The notes beneath the pieces were generated by a model. The model did no database searches. It saw only the letters and a program-made list of their open reading frames with translations, and was not told where the DNA came from. A program made the translations under genes and the position numbers. From DASXRC01 sp036506495 (GTDB lineage Bacteria > Actinomycetota > Actinomycetes > Mycobacteriales > Micromonosporaceae): 64,000 nt of DNA. Shown one piece after another: positions 52,619 to 61,623 of the stretch (within the stretch, counting starts at the first letter, position 1; every line of letters begins with the position of its first letter). The stretch is from contig DASXRQ010000199.1 of the NCBI GenBank assembly GCA_036506495.1, forward strand, positions 28,684-92,683, given 5' to 3'.

Positions 52619-54499
52619 CTACGGGCGGGCAGTCGCCTCGGATCCCACCCACCGGGCGGCGAGCACGCCGAGCACGAGGGCGACCCCCATGCGGCCGACC
52701 TCATTCGACGCGAACCCGAAGCCGAAGACGTTCGAATTGTGGGCGATCCGCGCAAGAGTCGTGCCGACCACCTGGTCGGACTGCCGGAGCGCGTCGGAGA
52801 TCGGCAGGCTGAGGAGCGCGGCGCCGGTGGCGAGCACGAGCCATCGGACGGCCTGTCGAGCGCGTCGAGCCGACCGGTCCCAGCGAGCCGTCGCGAGCGC
52901 GACGACCGCCAGCAGCACCTGGCCGAGGAGCGATGCGTGCGGGGTGGACCACGCATGGGCTGTCGGTCCGGCCACGGCGAGCAGCGGCGTACCGACCACC
53001 GCCACCGTCGCCGCGCGACCCAGCGGCGACCGTCGGCTGAAGAGCGCCGCCGTGACCGCCAGCAACCAGGTCAAAGCGGCGAGGAGCCCGTCGGATCCGG
53101 GTGCCGCCCACGCCGCCAGGACGGCGATCGCGACCAGTGCGCCTCGCGCCGTGCGGTCCGTGGTGCCCCGACCGGCGAGCTGACCGGAGGCCAGCCAGGC
53201 GCCGCAGATCGCCGCGCTGCCGACCATGCCGAGCGTGACTGCGGTCCCGACCCCGGGCCGCTGCGCGTGATCGGCGACGCGCTCGGCCGCGTACAGCACG
53301 GCCGCCGCACCGGCCGCGGGCACGACCACCGGCCCCCGTCCGGCCAGGACGACGACCAACGCGGAACCGATCAGCACGATCGCCGAGGTCGGATCCGGAT
53401 CGTGGGCGATGCCGGCCTGGTACGCCCAGATCGCGAGGCCGGCCACGCCCAGAGCCGCGGCCACCGTGCGCTCCCTCGTCCAGTGGTACGCCGGAGCGTC
53501 GTCGGCGGTCGCCGCGGCGGGGAACCGAACGGTGTCGCGGGCGGCTCGCACCGCGTACGCGATGAGGAAGGCCGAGCACAACAGCAGCGGGCCGACCATC
53601 GCCGAGACGTTGCCGAGCAGGATGTCCGACGCGTGGATGGCGGCGCCCGACGGGGCCCCCGCGTCGGCGAGCACGCGGCCGAAGCCGGCGGTCCCACCCG
53701 GCAGCAGCGCGAGCGGGAACCACACGGGCGCCGAGGCGAAGCCGAGGTCGAGGTTCGCGGCGGCGTGCAGGGAGCCGCCTACCGCGGCGCACTCCAGCGC
53801 GGCCACGCCACCCGCGGTCGCCGTCGCCAGCCCCAACCGGGGGCGGCCGGCCGCGACGTGCCGCATCGCGAGCCCGACGGCGACCGCGGTCAGCGCCGTC
53901 CAGGTCGCCACGCCCGGTGCGATGTCGATCCAACCCATGAAGGGCATCACGTCGATCTCGTTGCCGACGAGGAGGAAGACGAATATCGCGAGACCGAGCG
54001 GCACGGTGAAAAGGACGACCGTGGTGCCCGATCGATGCCCCGGTGCGAGCGGGCCGCGTCGCGCGGCCACGGCACCGAGCCACGACATCGCGACCGCCGC
54101 CGCGACCACCATGGCAGCGTCCGCGGCGACCGAAGCGGAGGTCGACACACGCGGGTCGAGGAGACGGTAGACGTCGTGTACGGCGTTGAACAGCGCCGCC
54201 GCCAGCAGGGTGACCCCCGCGGCGCCGGCCAGCGCGGTGGCTGCCCGGCCGAGGCCGGTCGCGCGGTCGCGCCACGTGGGGGCCGGGTCGCCCTCGGCCT
54301 CGACGGCGGGTGAACAGGCAAGGCTGGCGGCGAACGCGATCGCCCGTGCGGAGCGCGTCCACTCGCCGACCGCCACGTCGGCGCGCAGCGCGTTGAGCTC
54401 CGCGCGCCACTCCCGGGCCATGGCCCCCGATATGTCCGCGGGCCACCTCCGCGCGGCCCGGGCGACGCACGCGTCGGTCAGCCGATCGACGAGGTTCAT
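52619..54499 (-). CDS. Large multi-spanning membrane protein paired with a PadR regulator
   Basis: 626 residues. A short cytoplasmic N-terminus (LVDRLTDACVARAARRWPADISGAMAREWRAELNAL) is followed by some 14-18 Ala/Val-rich hydrophobic segments. I recognise no catalytic motif. The N-terminal segment resembles those of actinomycete membrane proteins encoded directly behind PadR genes. It overlaps its PadR gene by 4 bases and is presumably controlled by it. The function is unknown. Confidence 0.75.
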   Translation of the reverse strand: MNLVDRLTDACVARAARRWPADISGAMAREWRAELNALRADVAVGEWTRSARAIAFAASLACSPAVEAEGDPAPTWRDRATGLGRAATALAGAAGVTLLAAALFNAVHDVYRLLDPRVSTSASVAADAAMVVAAAVAMSWLGAVAARRGPLAPGHRSGTTVVLFTVPLGLAIFVFLLVGNEIDVMPFMGWIDIAPGVATWTALTAVAVGLAMRHVAAGRPRLGLATATAGGVAALECAAVGGSLHAAANLDLGFASAPVWFPLALLPGGTAGFGRVLADAGAPSGAAIHASDILLGNVSAMVGPLLLCSAFLIAYAVRAARDTVRFPAAATADDAPAYHWTRERTVAAALGVAGLAIWAYQAGIAHDPDPTSAIVLIGSALVVVLAGRGPVVVPAAGAAAVLYAAERVADHAQRPGVGTAVTLGMVGSAAICGAWLASGQLAGRGTTDRTARGALVAIAVLAAWAAPGSDGLLAALTWLLAVTAALFSRRSPLGRAATVAVVGTPLLAVAGPTAHAWSTPHASLLGQVLLAVVALATARWDRSARRARQAVRWLVLATGAALLSLPISDALRQSDQVVGTTLARIAHNSNVFGFGFASNEVGRMGVALVLGVLAARWVGSEATARP

Positions 54500-54825
54500 G
54501 CTTCGCGTGCCTTGCCGATGACGCCGGTCGCGCGCGCCAGTTGCTGGTGCAGCAGCGCGATCTCGTGTCGGGCGCGGGCGGCGCCGTCGCGCGTCAACCG
54601 GTAGTAGCGGCGGCTGGGCCGTCCCTCCGCGACGGGGTCGATGTCCTCCCAGTGGGACTCCACCCAGCCGGCCCGCTCCAGCCGAACCAGGATCGGGTAG
54701 AGCGTTCCGCTCGCCAGGCCGGTGTCCTGCATGAGGTCTAGGCCGTACCGTTCGGCGGCCGGGTCGGCGAGCATCGCCGACACCACCTTCAGAACCGGGG
54801 TCGTGATGCGGACGCTCCCACCCAT
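54496..54825 (-). CDS. PadR-family transcriptional regulator
   Basis: 109 residues, a complete PadR: winged helix (RYGLDLMQDTGLASGTLYPILVRLERAGWVESHWED, RRYYRLTRDG) plus the C-terminal helix (ARARHEIALLHQQLARATG) used for dimerisation. The PadR operator overlaps its start codon, implying autoregulation of this gene and the coupled membrane protein. The inducer is unknown. Confidence 0.93.
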   Translation of the reverse strand: MGGSVRITTPVLKVVSAMLADPAAERYGLDLMQDTGLASGTLYPILVRLERAGWVESHWEDIDPVAEGRPSRRYYRLTRDGAARARHEIALLHQQLARATGVIGKAREA

Positions 54826-54840
54826 GTAAGAACTCTACAT
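54824..54840. promoter_or_regulatory. PadR-type operator overlapping the padR start codon
   Basis: ATGTA-N7-TACAT, nearly identical to the site at 52581-52598 but one base shorter in the spacer. It begins inside the padR start codon (minus strand, 54825-54823), and TATGTA just upstream could serve as a -10 for a leaderless transcript. Confidence 0.65.
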
Positions 54841-54912
54841 AGCCTGGCCGCGCCGGTCCATACCCTCGCTACCGTGTCGCGACCGGCGAGCACGAGCGCC
54901 TTGCGCGCTGGG

Positions 54913-56076
54913 TCACCGGAGGTCGACCCACGAACCGATGGCGGCGGAGAGCGCCATGGCCTCGAGCGCCTCGGCGGTGCGGACGGCGTCGTCCAGGCCG
55001 GCGCCGTACGCCGCGCCCTCGGCGATGGAGCGCAGGAAGTGGTACGCCTCGATGACCTTCAGGTCGTCATAGCCCATCGCGATGCCCGACCCGGGCTGGA
55101 ACGCGGCGTACTCGCCGTGGCCTGGTCCGACGTGGACAGTGCTCACCGGCTGGTCCTGATACGACGTTCCGACGGACACGCGCAGCTCGCCCATGCGGCG
55201 GAAATCCCAGAACACCGCGCCGCGCGTGCCGTGGATCTCGAAGCCGTAGCTGTTCTGCTCGCCGACCGCGACGCGGCTCGCCTCCAGCACCACCCGGGCG
55301 CCGGAGGCGAGGCGGAGCAGGCTCGACACGAAGTCCTCGTTCTCGACCGGGCCCAGCACGCCGCCGGTCGCGCGGGTGTGGCCGGCGGTCGCGCCGCTCG
55401 GCCGGGCGCGTTGGTCGATGAATATCGCCGTGTCGGCGACGAGGGACCGGATGTCGCCGAGCAGGTATCGGACCAGGTCGACCCCGTGCGCGGCCAGGTC
55501 GCCGAGCACGCCGCCACCCCCGCGGGCGCGTTCGTAGCGCCACGCGAGCGCGCCATCCGGATGCGCCGCGTAGTCGCTGAACAGCCGGAACCGGGCGTGC
55601 GTCACCGCGCCGAGCTCGCCGCCGCTGATCATCGCGCGGGCTGCCGCCACGGCCGGCGCGTTGCGGTAGTTGAACCCGACGACGCCGCACACGCCGGCCG
55701 CCCGGACCGCGTCCGCGACCGCCCTGGCATCGTCCGCGCCGAGCCCGACCGGCTTCTCGATCCAGATGTGCCGTCCGGCCTGCGCGAGCGCGACGCCGAT
55801 GTCCCGATGCAGGAAGTTGGGGACCGTGATGCTCACCGCCTGCACGCGGGGATCGGTCAGGAGGTCGCGCCAGTCGCGGGTGGCGGTGCCGAAGCCGAAC
55901 TGCGCGACCGCCTCCTCCGCGCGACCGGGGACATCGTCGGCGACGGCGACCAGCTCCGGCCGCACCGTCAGGTCGGCGAAGTGGTGCGGAACCCGGGCGT
56001 ACGCCTGGGCGTGCACGCGCCCCATCCAGCCGAAGCCCACCACCGCCACGCCGACCGGCCGGCGTCCGCCGTCCAT
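54913..56076 (-). CDS. Gfo/Idh/MocA-family oxidoreductase, probable inositol-type dehydrogenase
   Basis: 387 residues from ATG 56076. N-terminal Rossmann fold (VGVAVVGFGWMGRVHAQAY), the conserved EKP motif (IWIEKPVGL), GFNYRNAPAV and the second-domain His region (GGGVLGDLAAHGVDLVRYLLG). It oxidises a sugar or cyclitol with NAD(P). Its place in the inositol locus suggests myo-inositol or an inositol isomer/ketone. It is transcribed with the GntR gene, 14 bases downstream of it. Confidence 0.9.
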   Translation of the reverse strand: MDGGRRPVGVAVVGFGWMGRVHAQAYARVPHHFADLTVRPELVAVADDVPGRAEEAVAQFGFGTATRDWRDLLTDPRVQAVSITVPNFLHRDIGVALAQAGRHIWIEKPVGLGADDARAVADAVRAAGVCGVVGFNYRNAPAVAAARAMISGGELGAVTHARFRLFSDYAAHPDGALAWRYERARGGGGVLGDLAAHGVDLVRYLLGDIRSLVADTAIFIDQRARPSGATAGHTRATGGVLGPVENEDFVSSLLRLASGARVVLEASRVAVGEQNSYGFEIHGTRGAVFWDFRRMGELRVSVGTSYQDQPVSTVHVGPGHGEYAAFQPGSGIAMGYDDLKVIEAYHFLRSIAEGAAYGAGLDDAVRTAEALEAMALSAAIGSWVDLR

Positions 56077-56090
56077 GTCAGTCTCCGAGA

Positions 56091-56861
56091 TCAGGCGGTG
56101 GCGAGCGTGAGCTCGAAGGAGTACCGGCTCGCCCGGTACAGGTGGGATCCGTACTCGACGGCCCGACCGGCGGCGTCCCAGGCCGTACGCGTCATGGTGA
56201 GCAACGGTGCGCCACGCCGCTCCTCGAGCACCCGGCCCTCCGCCGCCGACGCGGCACGGGACCCGATGATCTGGGTGGCTATCCGCGGCGCGTGGCCGGC
56301 CCGGCGGAGAAGTTCGTAGAGTCCGTACGTCGTGAGGTCCGTGGCGGTCGGCCGCATCAGGTCGACCGGGATTGCGTTGTGCATCAGCGCGAGCGGCTCG
56401 CCGTCGGCGTACCGAAGCCGCTCTATCCACGTGATCTCGGCGCCCTCGGGCACGGCGAGTGCGCGCGCGACCGTGTCCGGTGCCGGCATGACCTCGAGCG
56501 CGAGCACCTCGGTCCGGGGCTCGCGCCCGGCGACCGCCAGGTCGTCATAGAGGCTGGACAGCTCCAGGGGCCGGCGGACCTTGGGGTGCACCACCTGCGT
56601 GCCGACGCCGCGCTTGCGCACGAGCATGCCGCGCTCGACCAGGTACTGGATCGCCCGCCGCGCGGTCGGCCGGGACACCCCGAGCCGCTCCGCCAGGTCG
56701 ATCTCGTTCTCGATTCGGGTGCCCACCGGGACCTCGCCGCGCTCGATCTGCTCCTGCAGCCGCGCGGCGACCTGAAAGTACAGGGGAATCGGGCTGGTCC
56801 GGTCGACGTCAACGGGGTGGATGGCGGCGAGAGCCGGTGCGGGATCCGACGGCACGTGCAT
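56091..56861 (-). CDS. GntR-family regulator, HutC/UTRA subfamily
   Basis: 256 residues as drawn. N-terminal GntR winged helix (PLYFQVAARLQEQIERGEVPVGTRIENEIDLAERLGVSRPTARRAIQYLVERGMLVRKRGVGTQV) and a UTRA effector domain (ALMHNAIPVDLMRP, GLYELLRRAGHAPRIATQ). A GTG at 56855 has GGAG 6 bases upstream and is a good alternative start; a TTG exists at 56867. It is divergent from iolC and probably represses the inositol genes in the absence of an inositol metabolite. Confidence 0.93.
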   Translation of the reverse strand: MHVPSDPAPALAAIHPVDVDRTSPIPLYFQVAARLQEQIERGEVPVGTRIENEIDLAERLGVSRPTARRAIQYLVERGMLVRKRGVGTQVVHPKVRRPLELSSLYDDLAVAGREPRTEVLALEVMPAPDTVARALAVPEGAEITWIERLRYADGEPLALMHNAIPVDLMRPTATDLTTYGLYELLRRAGHAPRIATQIIGSRAASAAEGRVLEERRGAPLLTMTRTAWDAAGRAVEYGSHLYRASRYSFELTLATA

Positions 56862-56875
56862 CTCCAAAAGTAACT

Positions 56876-56898
56876 ATGTCTTTACAAAGTATTGACAT
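56876..56898. promoter_or_regulatory. Candidate GntR operator
   Basis: ATGTC-N13-GACAT inverted repeat in the AT-rich GntR/iolC interval. It overlaps the -35 element of the iolC promoter candidate, a position suited to repression. Confidence 0.4.
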
Positions 56899-56919
56899 GG
56901 TCTGTGCTCATGTTATTAC
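56892..56919 (+). promoter_or_regulatory. Candidate sigma70-type promoter for the iol operon
   Basis: TTGACA (56892-56897), a 16-base spacer and TATTAC (56914-56919) lie about 85 bases before the iolC GTG. The stretch is markedly AT-richer than its surroundings. Confidence 0.5.
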
Positions 56920-57004
56920 ATACCGACGAGGTGAGTTGGGCCCCTGCGTAAACCCCCGATTCCGGCGATCGTCACGATCCATCCTCCGAGGGCGGTGAGT
57001 CCAC

Positions 57005-57964
57005 GTGAGCGAAGCGCCCGCGTTCGAGGTGGTGACGATGGGGCGGATCGGCGTCGACGTGTACCCACTGCAGGTCGGCGTGTCGCTGCGCGAGGTGGAG
57101 ACGTTCGGCAAGTACCTCGGGGGCAGCCCCAGCAACGTCGCCGTGGCCGCCGCGCGGTTCGGTCGGCGCACCGCCGTCATCACGCGGACCGGCGACGACC
57201 CGTTCGGCGCGTTCCTGCACGACGCCCTTCGACGCTTCGGCGTCGACGACCGGTTCGTCACCGCGGTGCCCGGCCTGCCCACCCCGGTGACCTTCTGCGA
57301 GATCTTCCCGCCGGACAACTTCCCGCTCTACTTCTACCGGTTTCCCAAGGCGCCCGATCTCGAGATCCGCGTCGATGAGCTGGATCTGGACGCGATCCGC
57401 CGGGCGGAGATCCTGTGGGTCACCGGCACCGGGCTGTCGCAGGAGCCGAGCCGCGAGGCGACGCTGCGGGCCCTCGCCGCCCGCCCGCCGGGCGGGACCA
57501 CGGTGCTCGACCTGGACTACCGGCCGATGTTCTGGCCATCCCGGGAGGACGCTCGCCTCCACATTCAGCAAGCCCTCCCGTACGCCACGGTCGCGGTCGG
57601 GAACCTCGACGAGTGCGACACGGCCGTCGGGGTCCGCGACTCGTACAAGGCGGCGGCGGCCCTGCACGACGCGGGTGTGTCGCTCGCGGTCGTGAAGCAG
57701 GGCCCGGCCGGGGTGTTGGCCTCGGACGGTCGGCGCCAGGTGGAGGTGCCGCCGGTGCCGGTCCACGTCGTCAACGGTCTCGGCGCCGGAGACGCGTTCG
57801 GCGGGGCGCTGTGCCATGCCCTGCTTTCCGGCTGGGATCTGCACCGGGCGATGCGGTTCTGCAACGCCGCCGGGGCGATCGTCGCGTCGCGCCTGGCGTG
57901 CGCGGACGCGATGCCCACCGCCGATGAGGTCGACGCCATCCTGCGGGAGGTGCCCCGTGCTTGA
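57005..57964 (+). CDS. iolC: 5-dehydro-2-deoxygluconokinase
   Basis: 319 residues of the PfkB family: GKYLGGSPSNVAVAAARFG near the start, LDLDYRPMFW in the middle and the catalytic GLGAGDAFGGALCHALL near the end. IolC phosphorylates 2-deoxy-5-keto-gluconate in myo-inositol breakdown. GTG 57005 begins the family-like N-terminus. It is first in an operon whose members overlap or nearly abut. Confidence 0.92.
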   Translation: MSEAPAFEVVTMGRIGVDVYPLQVGVSLREVETFGKYLGGSPSNVAVAAARFGRRTAVITRTGDDPFGAFLHDALRRFGVDDRFVTAVPGLPTPVTFCEIFPPDNFPLYFYRFPKAPDLEIRVDELDLDAIRRAEILWVTGTGLSQEPSREATLRALAARPPGGTTVLDLDYRPMFWPSREDARLHIQQALPYATVAVGNLDECDTAVGVRDSYKAAAALHDAGVSLAVVKQGPAGVLASDGRRQVEVPPVPVHVVNGLGAGDAFGGALCHALLSGWDLHRAMRFCNAAGAIVASRLACADAMPTADEVDAILREVPRA

Positions 57965-58832
57965 CTCCGAGATCCGCGAGCTCGTGGACGTCCGGGTGCA
58001 CCGTCCGCACGCGGTGGCGGAGCTGGCCGGCCGTCGCCGGCGTCCCGGGTCCCTGCTCGGCGAACACGGCAAGCTCATGGTGATCGCGGCCGACCATGCC
58101 GCGCGGGGTGCGCTTCGCGCCGGTGCCGATTCGCTCGCGATGGCGAGCCGCTCCGAGATGCTCGACCGCCTGTGCGTGGCGCTGTCCCGGCCCGGGGTCA
58201 ACGGTGTGCTCGGCACGGCGGACGTGCTCGACGACCTGCTGCTGCTCGGCGTCCTCGACGACAAGGTCGTCATCGGGTCGATGAACCGGGGCGGGCTGGC
58301 GGGCACGACGTTCGAGATCGACGATCGGTTCACCGCGCTCGACGCGGCCAGCATCGCGGCGGCCAACTACGAGGGCGGCAAGATGCTGTTGCGCATTGAC
58401 CCGGCCGACGACAAGACGGCGGCGACGCTGGAGTCCTGCTCGCGGGCGGTGAGCCAGTTGGCGGAGCACGGCCTGATGGCGATGGTCGAGCCGTTCATCA
58501 CGCACCGGGTCGACGGGCGCGTGAAGGTCGACTTCACCCCCGATGCCATGATCCGCGCGATGACCGTCACCGCGGGGTTGGGCACCAGTTCGGCGTACAC
58601 CTGGCTGAAGGTCCCCGTGGTGGACGACATGGCGCGGGTGATGTCCGCGACCACGTTGCCCGCCCTCATCCTCGGCGGCGAGGTGGCCGAGGACCCGGAG
58701 GCCGCGATCGTGAGTTGGGGCAAGGCGCTGGCGCTGCCGACCGTCCGCGGCCTGGTGATCGGCCGCTCGCTCCTGTACCCGGCCGACGGCGATGTGGCGG
58801 GTGCGGTCGACCGGGCGGTGAGCCTCCTATGA
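57957..58832 (+). CDS. Class I aldolase-fold protein of the inositol locus (Cgl0158/DhnA-like)
   Basis: 291 residues from GTG 57957, overlapping iolC by 8 bases. A (beta/alpha)8-barrel pattern is seen: KLMVIAADHAARGAL, GVLGTADVLDDLL, MNRGGLAGTTFEIDDRFT, MAMVEPF and SSAYTWLKVPVV, where the Lys could be the Schiff-base residue. It resembles the Corynebacterium inositol-cluster protein Cgl0158 and deoxyribose-phosphate/DhnA aldolases. It may cleave the IolC product in place of a class II IolJ, but that is inferred from position. Confidence 0.8.
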   Translation: MLDSEIRELVDVRVHRPHAVAELAGRRRRPGSLLGEHGKLMVIAADHAARGALRAGADSLAMASRSEMLDRLCVALSRPGVNGVLGTADVLDDLLLLGVLDDKVVIGSMNRGGLAGTTFEIDDRFTALDAASIAAANYEGGKMLLRIDPADDKTAATLESCSRAVSQLAEHGLMAMVEPFITHRVDGRVKVDFTPDAMIRAMTVTAGLGTSSAYTWLKVPVVDDMARVMSATTLPALILGGEVAEDPEAAIVSWGKALALPTVRGLVIGRSLLYPADGDVAGAVDRAVSLL

Positions 58833-59731
58833 GTCCAACGATCGCGACGGCCGACCCGGTGATTCGCCGCGGCACGACCGGCGACTCGGCGTTCCGGCTC
58901 CTGATCTCCCCAGAGCGCGCCGGCTGGACGTACAGCGGCCTGCGGGTGCTGGAGTTGGCCGCCGGCGCCACGACGACCATCCACACGGGACACGACGAGG
59001 TCATCGTGCTGCCACTGTCCGGCGGATGCGTCGTGCAGTGCGACGGCGAGGAGTTCCGGCTGACCGGCCGGAGCGACGTCTTCGCCCGGGTCACCGACTT
59101 CGCGTACGCGCCGCGGGACGCTATCGTGCGCGTGACGGCGGACCGCGGCGGCCGGTTCGCGCTGGCCTCCGCCCGGGCCGGCCGGCGGCTGGCCGCCCGG
59201 TACGGCGCGGCCGAGGACGTCGCCGTCGAGCTGCGCGGCGCGGGTGCGGCCAGTCGGCAGGTGAACAACTTCTGTGCACCGGACCGGTTCGACGCCGACC
59301 GGCTGATCGCGGTCGAGGTGCTCACGCCGGGTGGCAACTGGTCGTCGTACCCCCCGCACAAGCACGACGAGGAGCGCGCCGACGAGTCTGAGCTCGAGGA
59401 GATCTACTACTTCGAGGTGGCCAAGGACGGCGTGGCGTACCAGCGGGTGTACGGCTCGGCCCAGCGGCCGATCGAGGTGTGCGCCGAGGTGCGCTCCGGT
59501 GACGCCGTCCTCGTGCCGCACGGCTGGCACGGTCCGTCGATGGCCGCACCCGGCTACGACCTTTACTACCTCAACGTCATGGCGGGGCCGGGGGAGCGGG
59601 TCTGGCGGTTCCGCGACGACCCCGCGCACGCCTGGATCCGCGGCACGTGGGCGACCCAGCCGCTCGACGAGAGGCTGCCGATGACCACGATCACGGAGCG
59701 AGCGTCGGCACCGGAGAGGAGCGGGACATGA
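58829..59731 (+). CDS. iolB: 5-deoxy-glucuronate isomerase
   Basis: 300 residues of the KduI/IolB double-cupin family: HTGHDEVIVLPLSGGCVVQC in the first cupin, then NWSSYPPHKHDE, ELEEIYYFEV and VPHGWHGPSMAAPGYDLYYLNVMAG in the second, with the metal-binding His and Glu set. It isomerises 5-deoxy-glucuronate to 2-deoxy-5-keto-gluconate, the IolC substrate. ATG overlaps the preceding stop by 4 bases. Confidence 0.94.
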   Translation: MSPTIATADPVIRRGTTGDSAFRLLISPERAGWTYSGLRVLELAAGATTTIHTGHDEVIVLPLSGGCVVQCDGEEFRLTGRSDVFARVTDFAYAPRDAIVRVTADRGGRFALASARAGRRLAARYGAAEDVAVELRGAGAASRQVNNFCAPDRFDADRLIAVEVLTPGGNWSSYPPHKHDEERADESELEEIYYFEVAKDGVAYQRVYGSAQRPIEVCAEVRSGDAVLVPHGWHGPSMAAPGYDLYYLNVMAGPGERVWRFRDDPAHAWIRGTWATQPLDERLPMTTITERASAPERSGT

Positions 59732-61605
59732 GCACCGTCCGGCTGACCGTCGCCCAGGCGATCGTGCGTTTTCTGGCCAACCAGTGGACCGAGCGCGACG
59801 GGGAGGAGCGCCGCGCGATCGTCGGTTGCTTCGGCATCTTCGGGCACGGCAACGTGGCCGGCGTCGGGCAGGCGCTGCTCGAGGCGCGGCTGACCGGCTC
59901 GGCCGACCTGCCGTACCACCTGGCGCGCAACGAGCAGGCCATGGTGCATGCCGCCGTTGGGTACGCCCGGATGAAGAACCGGCTGCAGGCGTTCGCGTGC
60001 ACCGCGTCGATCGGGCCCGGCTCGACGAACATGCTCACCGGCGCCGCCCTGGCGACCATCAACCGGATCCCCGTGCTGCTGCTGCCCAGCGACGCGTTCG
60101 CCACCCGGGTGGCCAACCCGGTGCTCCAGGAGCTGGAGGACCCGCGCTCGTACGACATCTCCGTCAACGACGCGTTCCGGCCGTTGTCCCGGTTCTTCGA
60201 CCGGATCAACCGGCCGGAACAGCTGCCCTCGGCGCTGCTCGGCGCGATGCGGGTGCTGTTCGACCCGGCCGAGACCGGAGCGGTCACTCTCGCGCTGCCG
60301 CAGGACGTGCAGGCCGAGGCGTACGACTGGCCGGAGGCCCTGTTCGACAGGCGGGTGTGGCACGTGGCCCGTCCGGTGCCCGAGCCGGCGGCCGTCGAGC
60401 GGGCGGCCCGGCTGATCCGGGAGGCCCGGCGGCCCCTCGTCGTCGCCGGTGGCGGCGTTATCTACGCCGAGGCGACCGACGCGCTGCGCGGGCTGGCTGA
60501 TGCGACGGGCCTGCCCGTCGGCGACACACAGGCCGGCAAGGGCGCGGTGCCGTGGGACCACCCGTGCGCGGTGGGCGGCGTCGGCGCGACCGGGTCGGCC
60601 GCCGCGAACGCGCTGGCCCGCGAGGCCGATGTGGTGATCGGCATCGGTACGCGGTACAGCGACTTCACGACCGCCTCCCGGACGGCGTTCGCCGACCCGG
60701 CGGTTCGTTTCGTCAACCTCAACGTCACGTCGTTCGACGCTGCCAAGCACGCCGGGGTGTCGGTCGTCGCCGACGCCCGGCATGGCATCGAGGCGCTCGC
60801 GGGCGCGCTGGCCGGCTGGCGGGTGGACGACGCGTACGCCGCGCGGACTCACGAGCTGGCCGAGGCATGGCAGCGGGTGGTCGACGGCGCGTTCCATCTC
60901 GGGCACGGCCCGCTGCCGGCCCAGACCGAGGTCCTCGGCGCGGTGAACGAGGCCGCGGGGGAGCGGGACGTCGTGGTCCAGGCCGCCGGCAGCATGCCAG
61001 GTGACCTGCAGATGCTCTGGCGCGCGCGGGACCCGAAGCAGTACCACGTCGAGTACGGCTACTCCTGCATGGGGTACGAGATCGCCGGGGCGCTCGGCGC
61101 CAAGATGGCCGAGCCTAGCCGGGAGGTCTTCGCCCTGGTGGGCGACGGGTCGTACCTGATGATGTCGGCGGAACTGGTCACCGCCGTGGCCGAGGGCATC
61201 AAGTTGATCGTGGTGATCGTCCAGAACCACGGCTTCGCGTCGATCGGTGCGCTGTCCGAGACCGTCGGCTCACAGCGGTTCGGAACGAGCTACCGCTTCC
61301 GCAACCCGCGCACCGGAATGCTCGACGGCGAAACCCTGCCGGTCGACCTGGCGGCGAACGCGGAGAGCCTCGGCGCGGACGTGCTGCGAGCCACGACGAT
61401 CGACGAGCTGCGAGCCGCGCTGGAGCGGGCCAAGGCCGCGACCCGCACCACCGTGGTGCACATCGAGACCGACCCGCTCGCGCCGGTCCCGTCGTCCGAG
61501 AGCTGGTGGGACGTCCCGGTCAGCGAGGTGGCCCAGCTGGACTCCACCCGGCAGGCCCGCAAGTCGTACGAGACCGGCAAGGCCGGTCAGCGTCAGTACC
61601 TGTGA
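59728..61605 (+). CDS. iolD: 3D-(3,5/4)-trihydroxycyclohexane-1,2-dione hydrolase
   Basis: 625 residues, a ThDP enzyme: LARNEQAMVHAAVGYA with the cofactor-activating Glu, a central domain with GGGVIYAEATDALRGLA, and the Mg-ThDP motif starting LVGDGSYLMMSAELVTA. IolD opens the inositol-derived ring to 5-deoxy-glucuronate, feeding IolB. It overlaps iolB by 4 bases and precedes iolA by 18. Confidence 0.94.
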   Translation: MSTVRLTVAQAIVRFLANQWTERDGEERRAIVGCFGIFGHGNVAGVGQALLEARLTGSADLPYHLARNEQAMVHAAVGYARMKNRLQAFACTASIGPGSTNMLTGAALATINRIPVLLLPSDAFATRVANPVLQELEDPRSYDISVNDAFRPLSRFFDRINRPEQLPSALLGAMRVLFDPAETGAVTLALPQDVQAEAYDWPEALFDRRVWHVARPVPEPAAVERAARLIREARRPLVVAGGGVIYAEATDALRGLADATGLPVGDTQAGKGAVPWDHPCAVGGVGATGSAAANALAREADVVIGIGTRYSDFTTASRTAFADPAVRFVNLNVTSFDAAKHAGVSVVADARHGIEALAGALAGWRVDDAYAARTHELAEAWQRVVDGAFHLGHGPLPAQTEVLGAVNEAAGERDVVVQAAGSMPGDLQMLWRARDPKQYHVEYGYSCMGYEIAGALGAKMAEPSREVFALVGDGSYLMMSAELVTAVAEGIKLIVVIVQNHGFASIGALSETVGSQRFGTSYRFRNPRTGMLDGETLPVDLAANAESLGADVLRATTIDELRAALERAKAATRTTVVHIETDPLAPVPSSESWWDVPVSEVAQLDSTRQARKSYETGKAGQRQYL

Positions 61606-61623
61606 GACAGAGACGAGGGTGAC

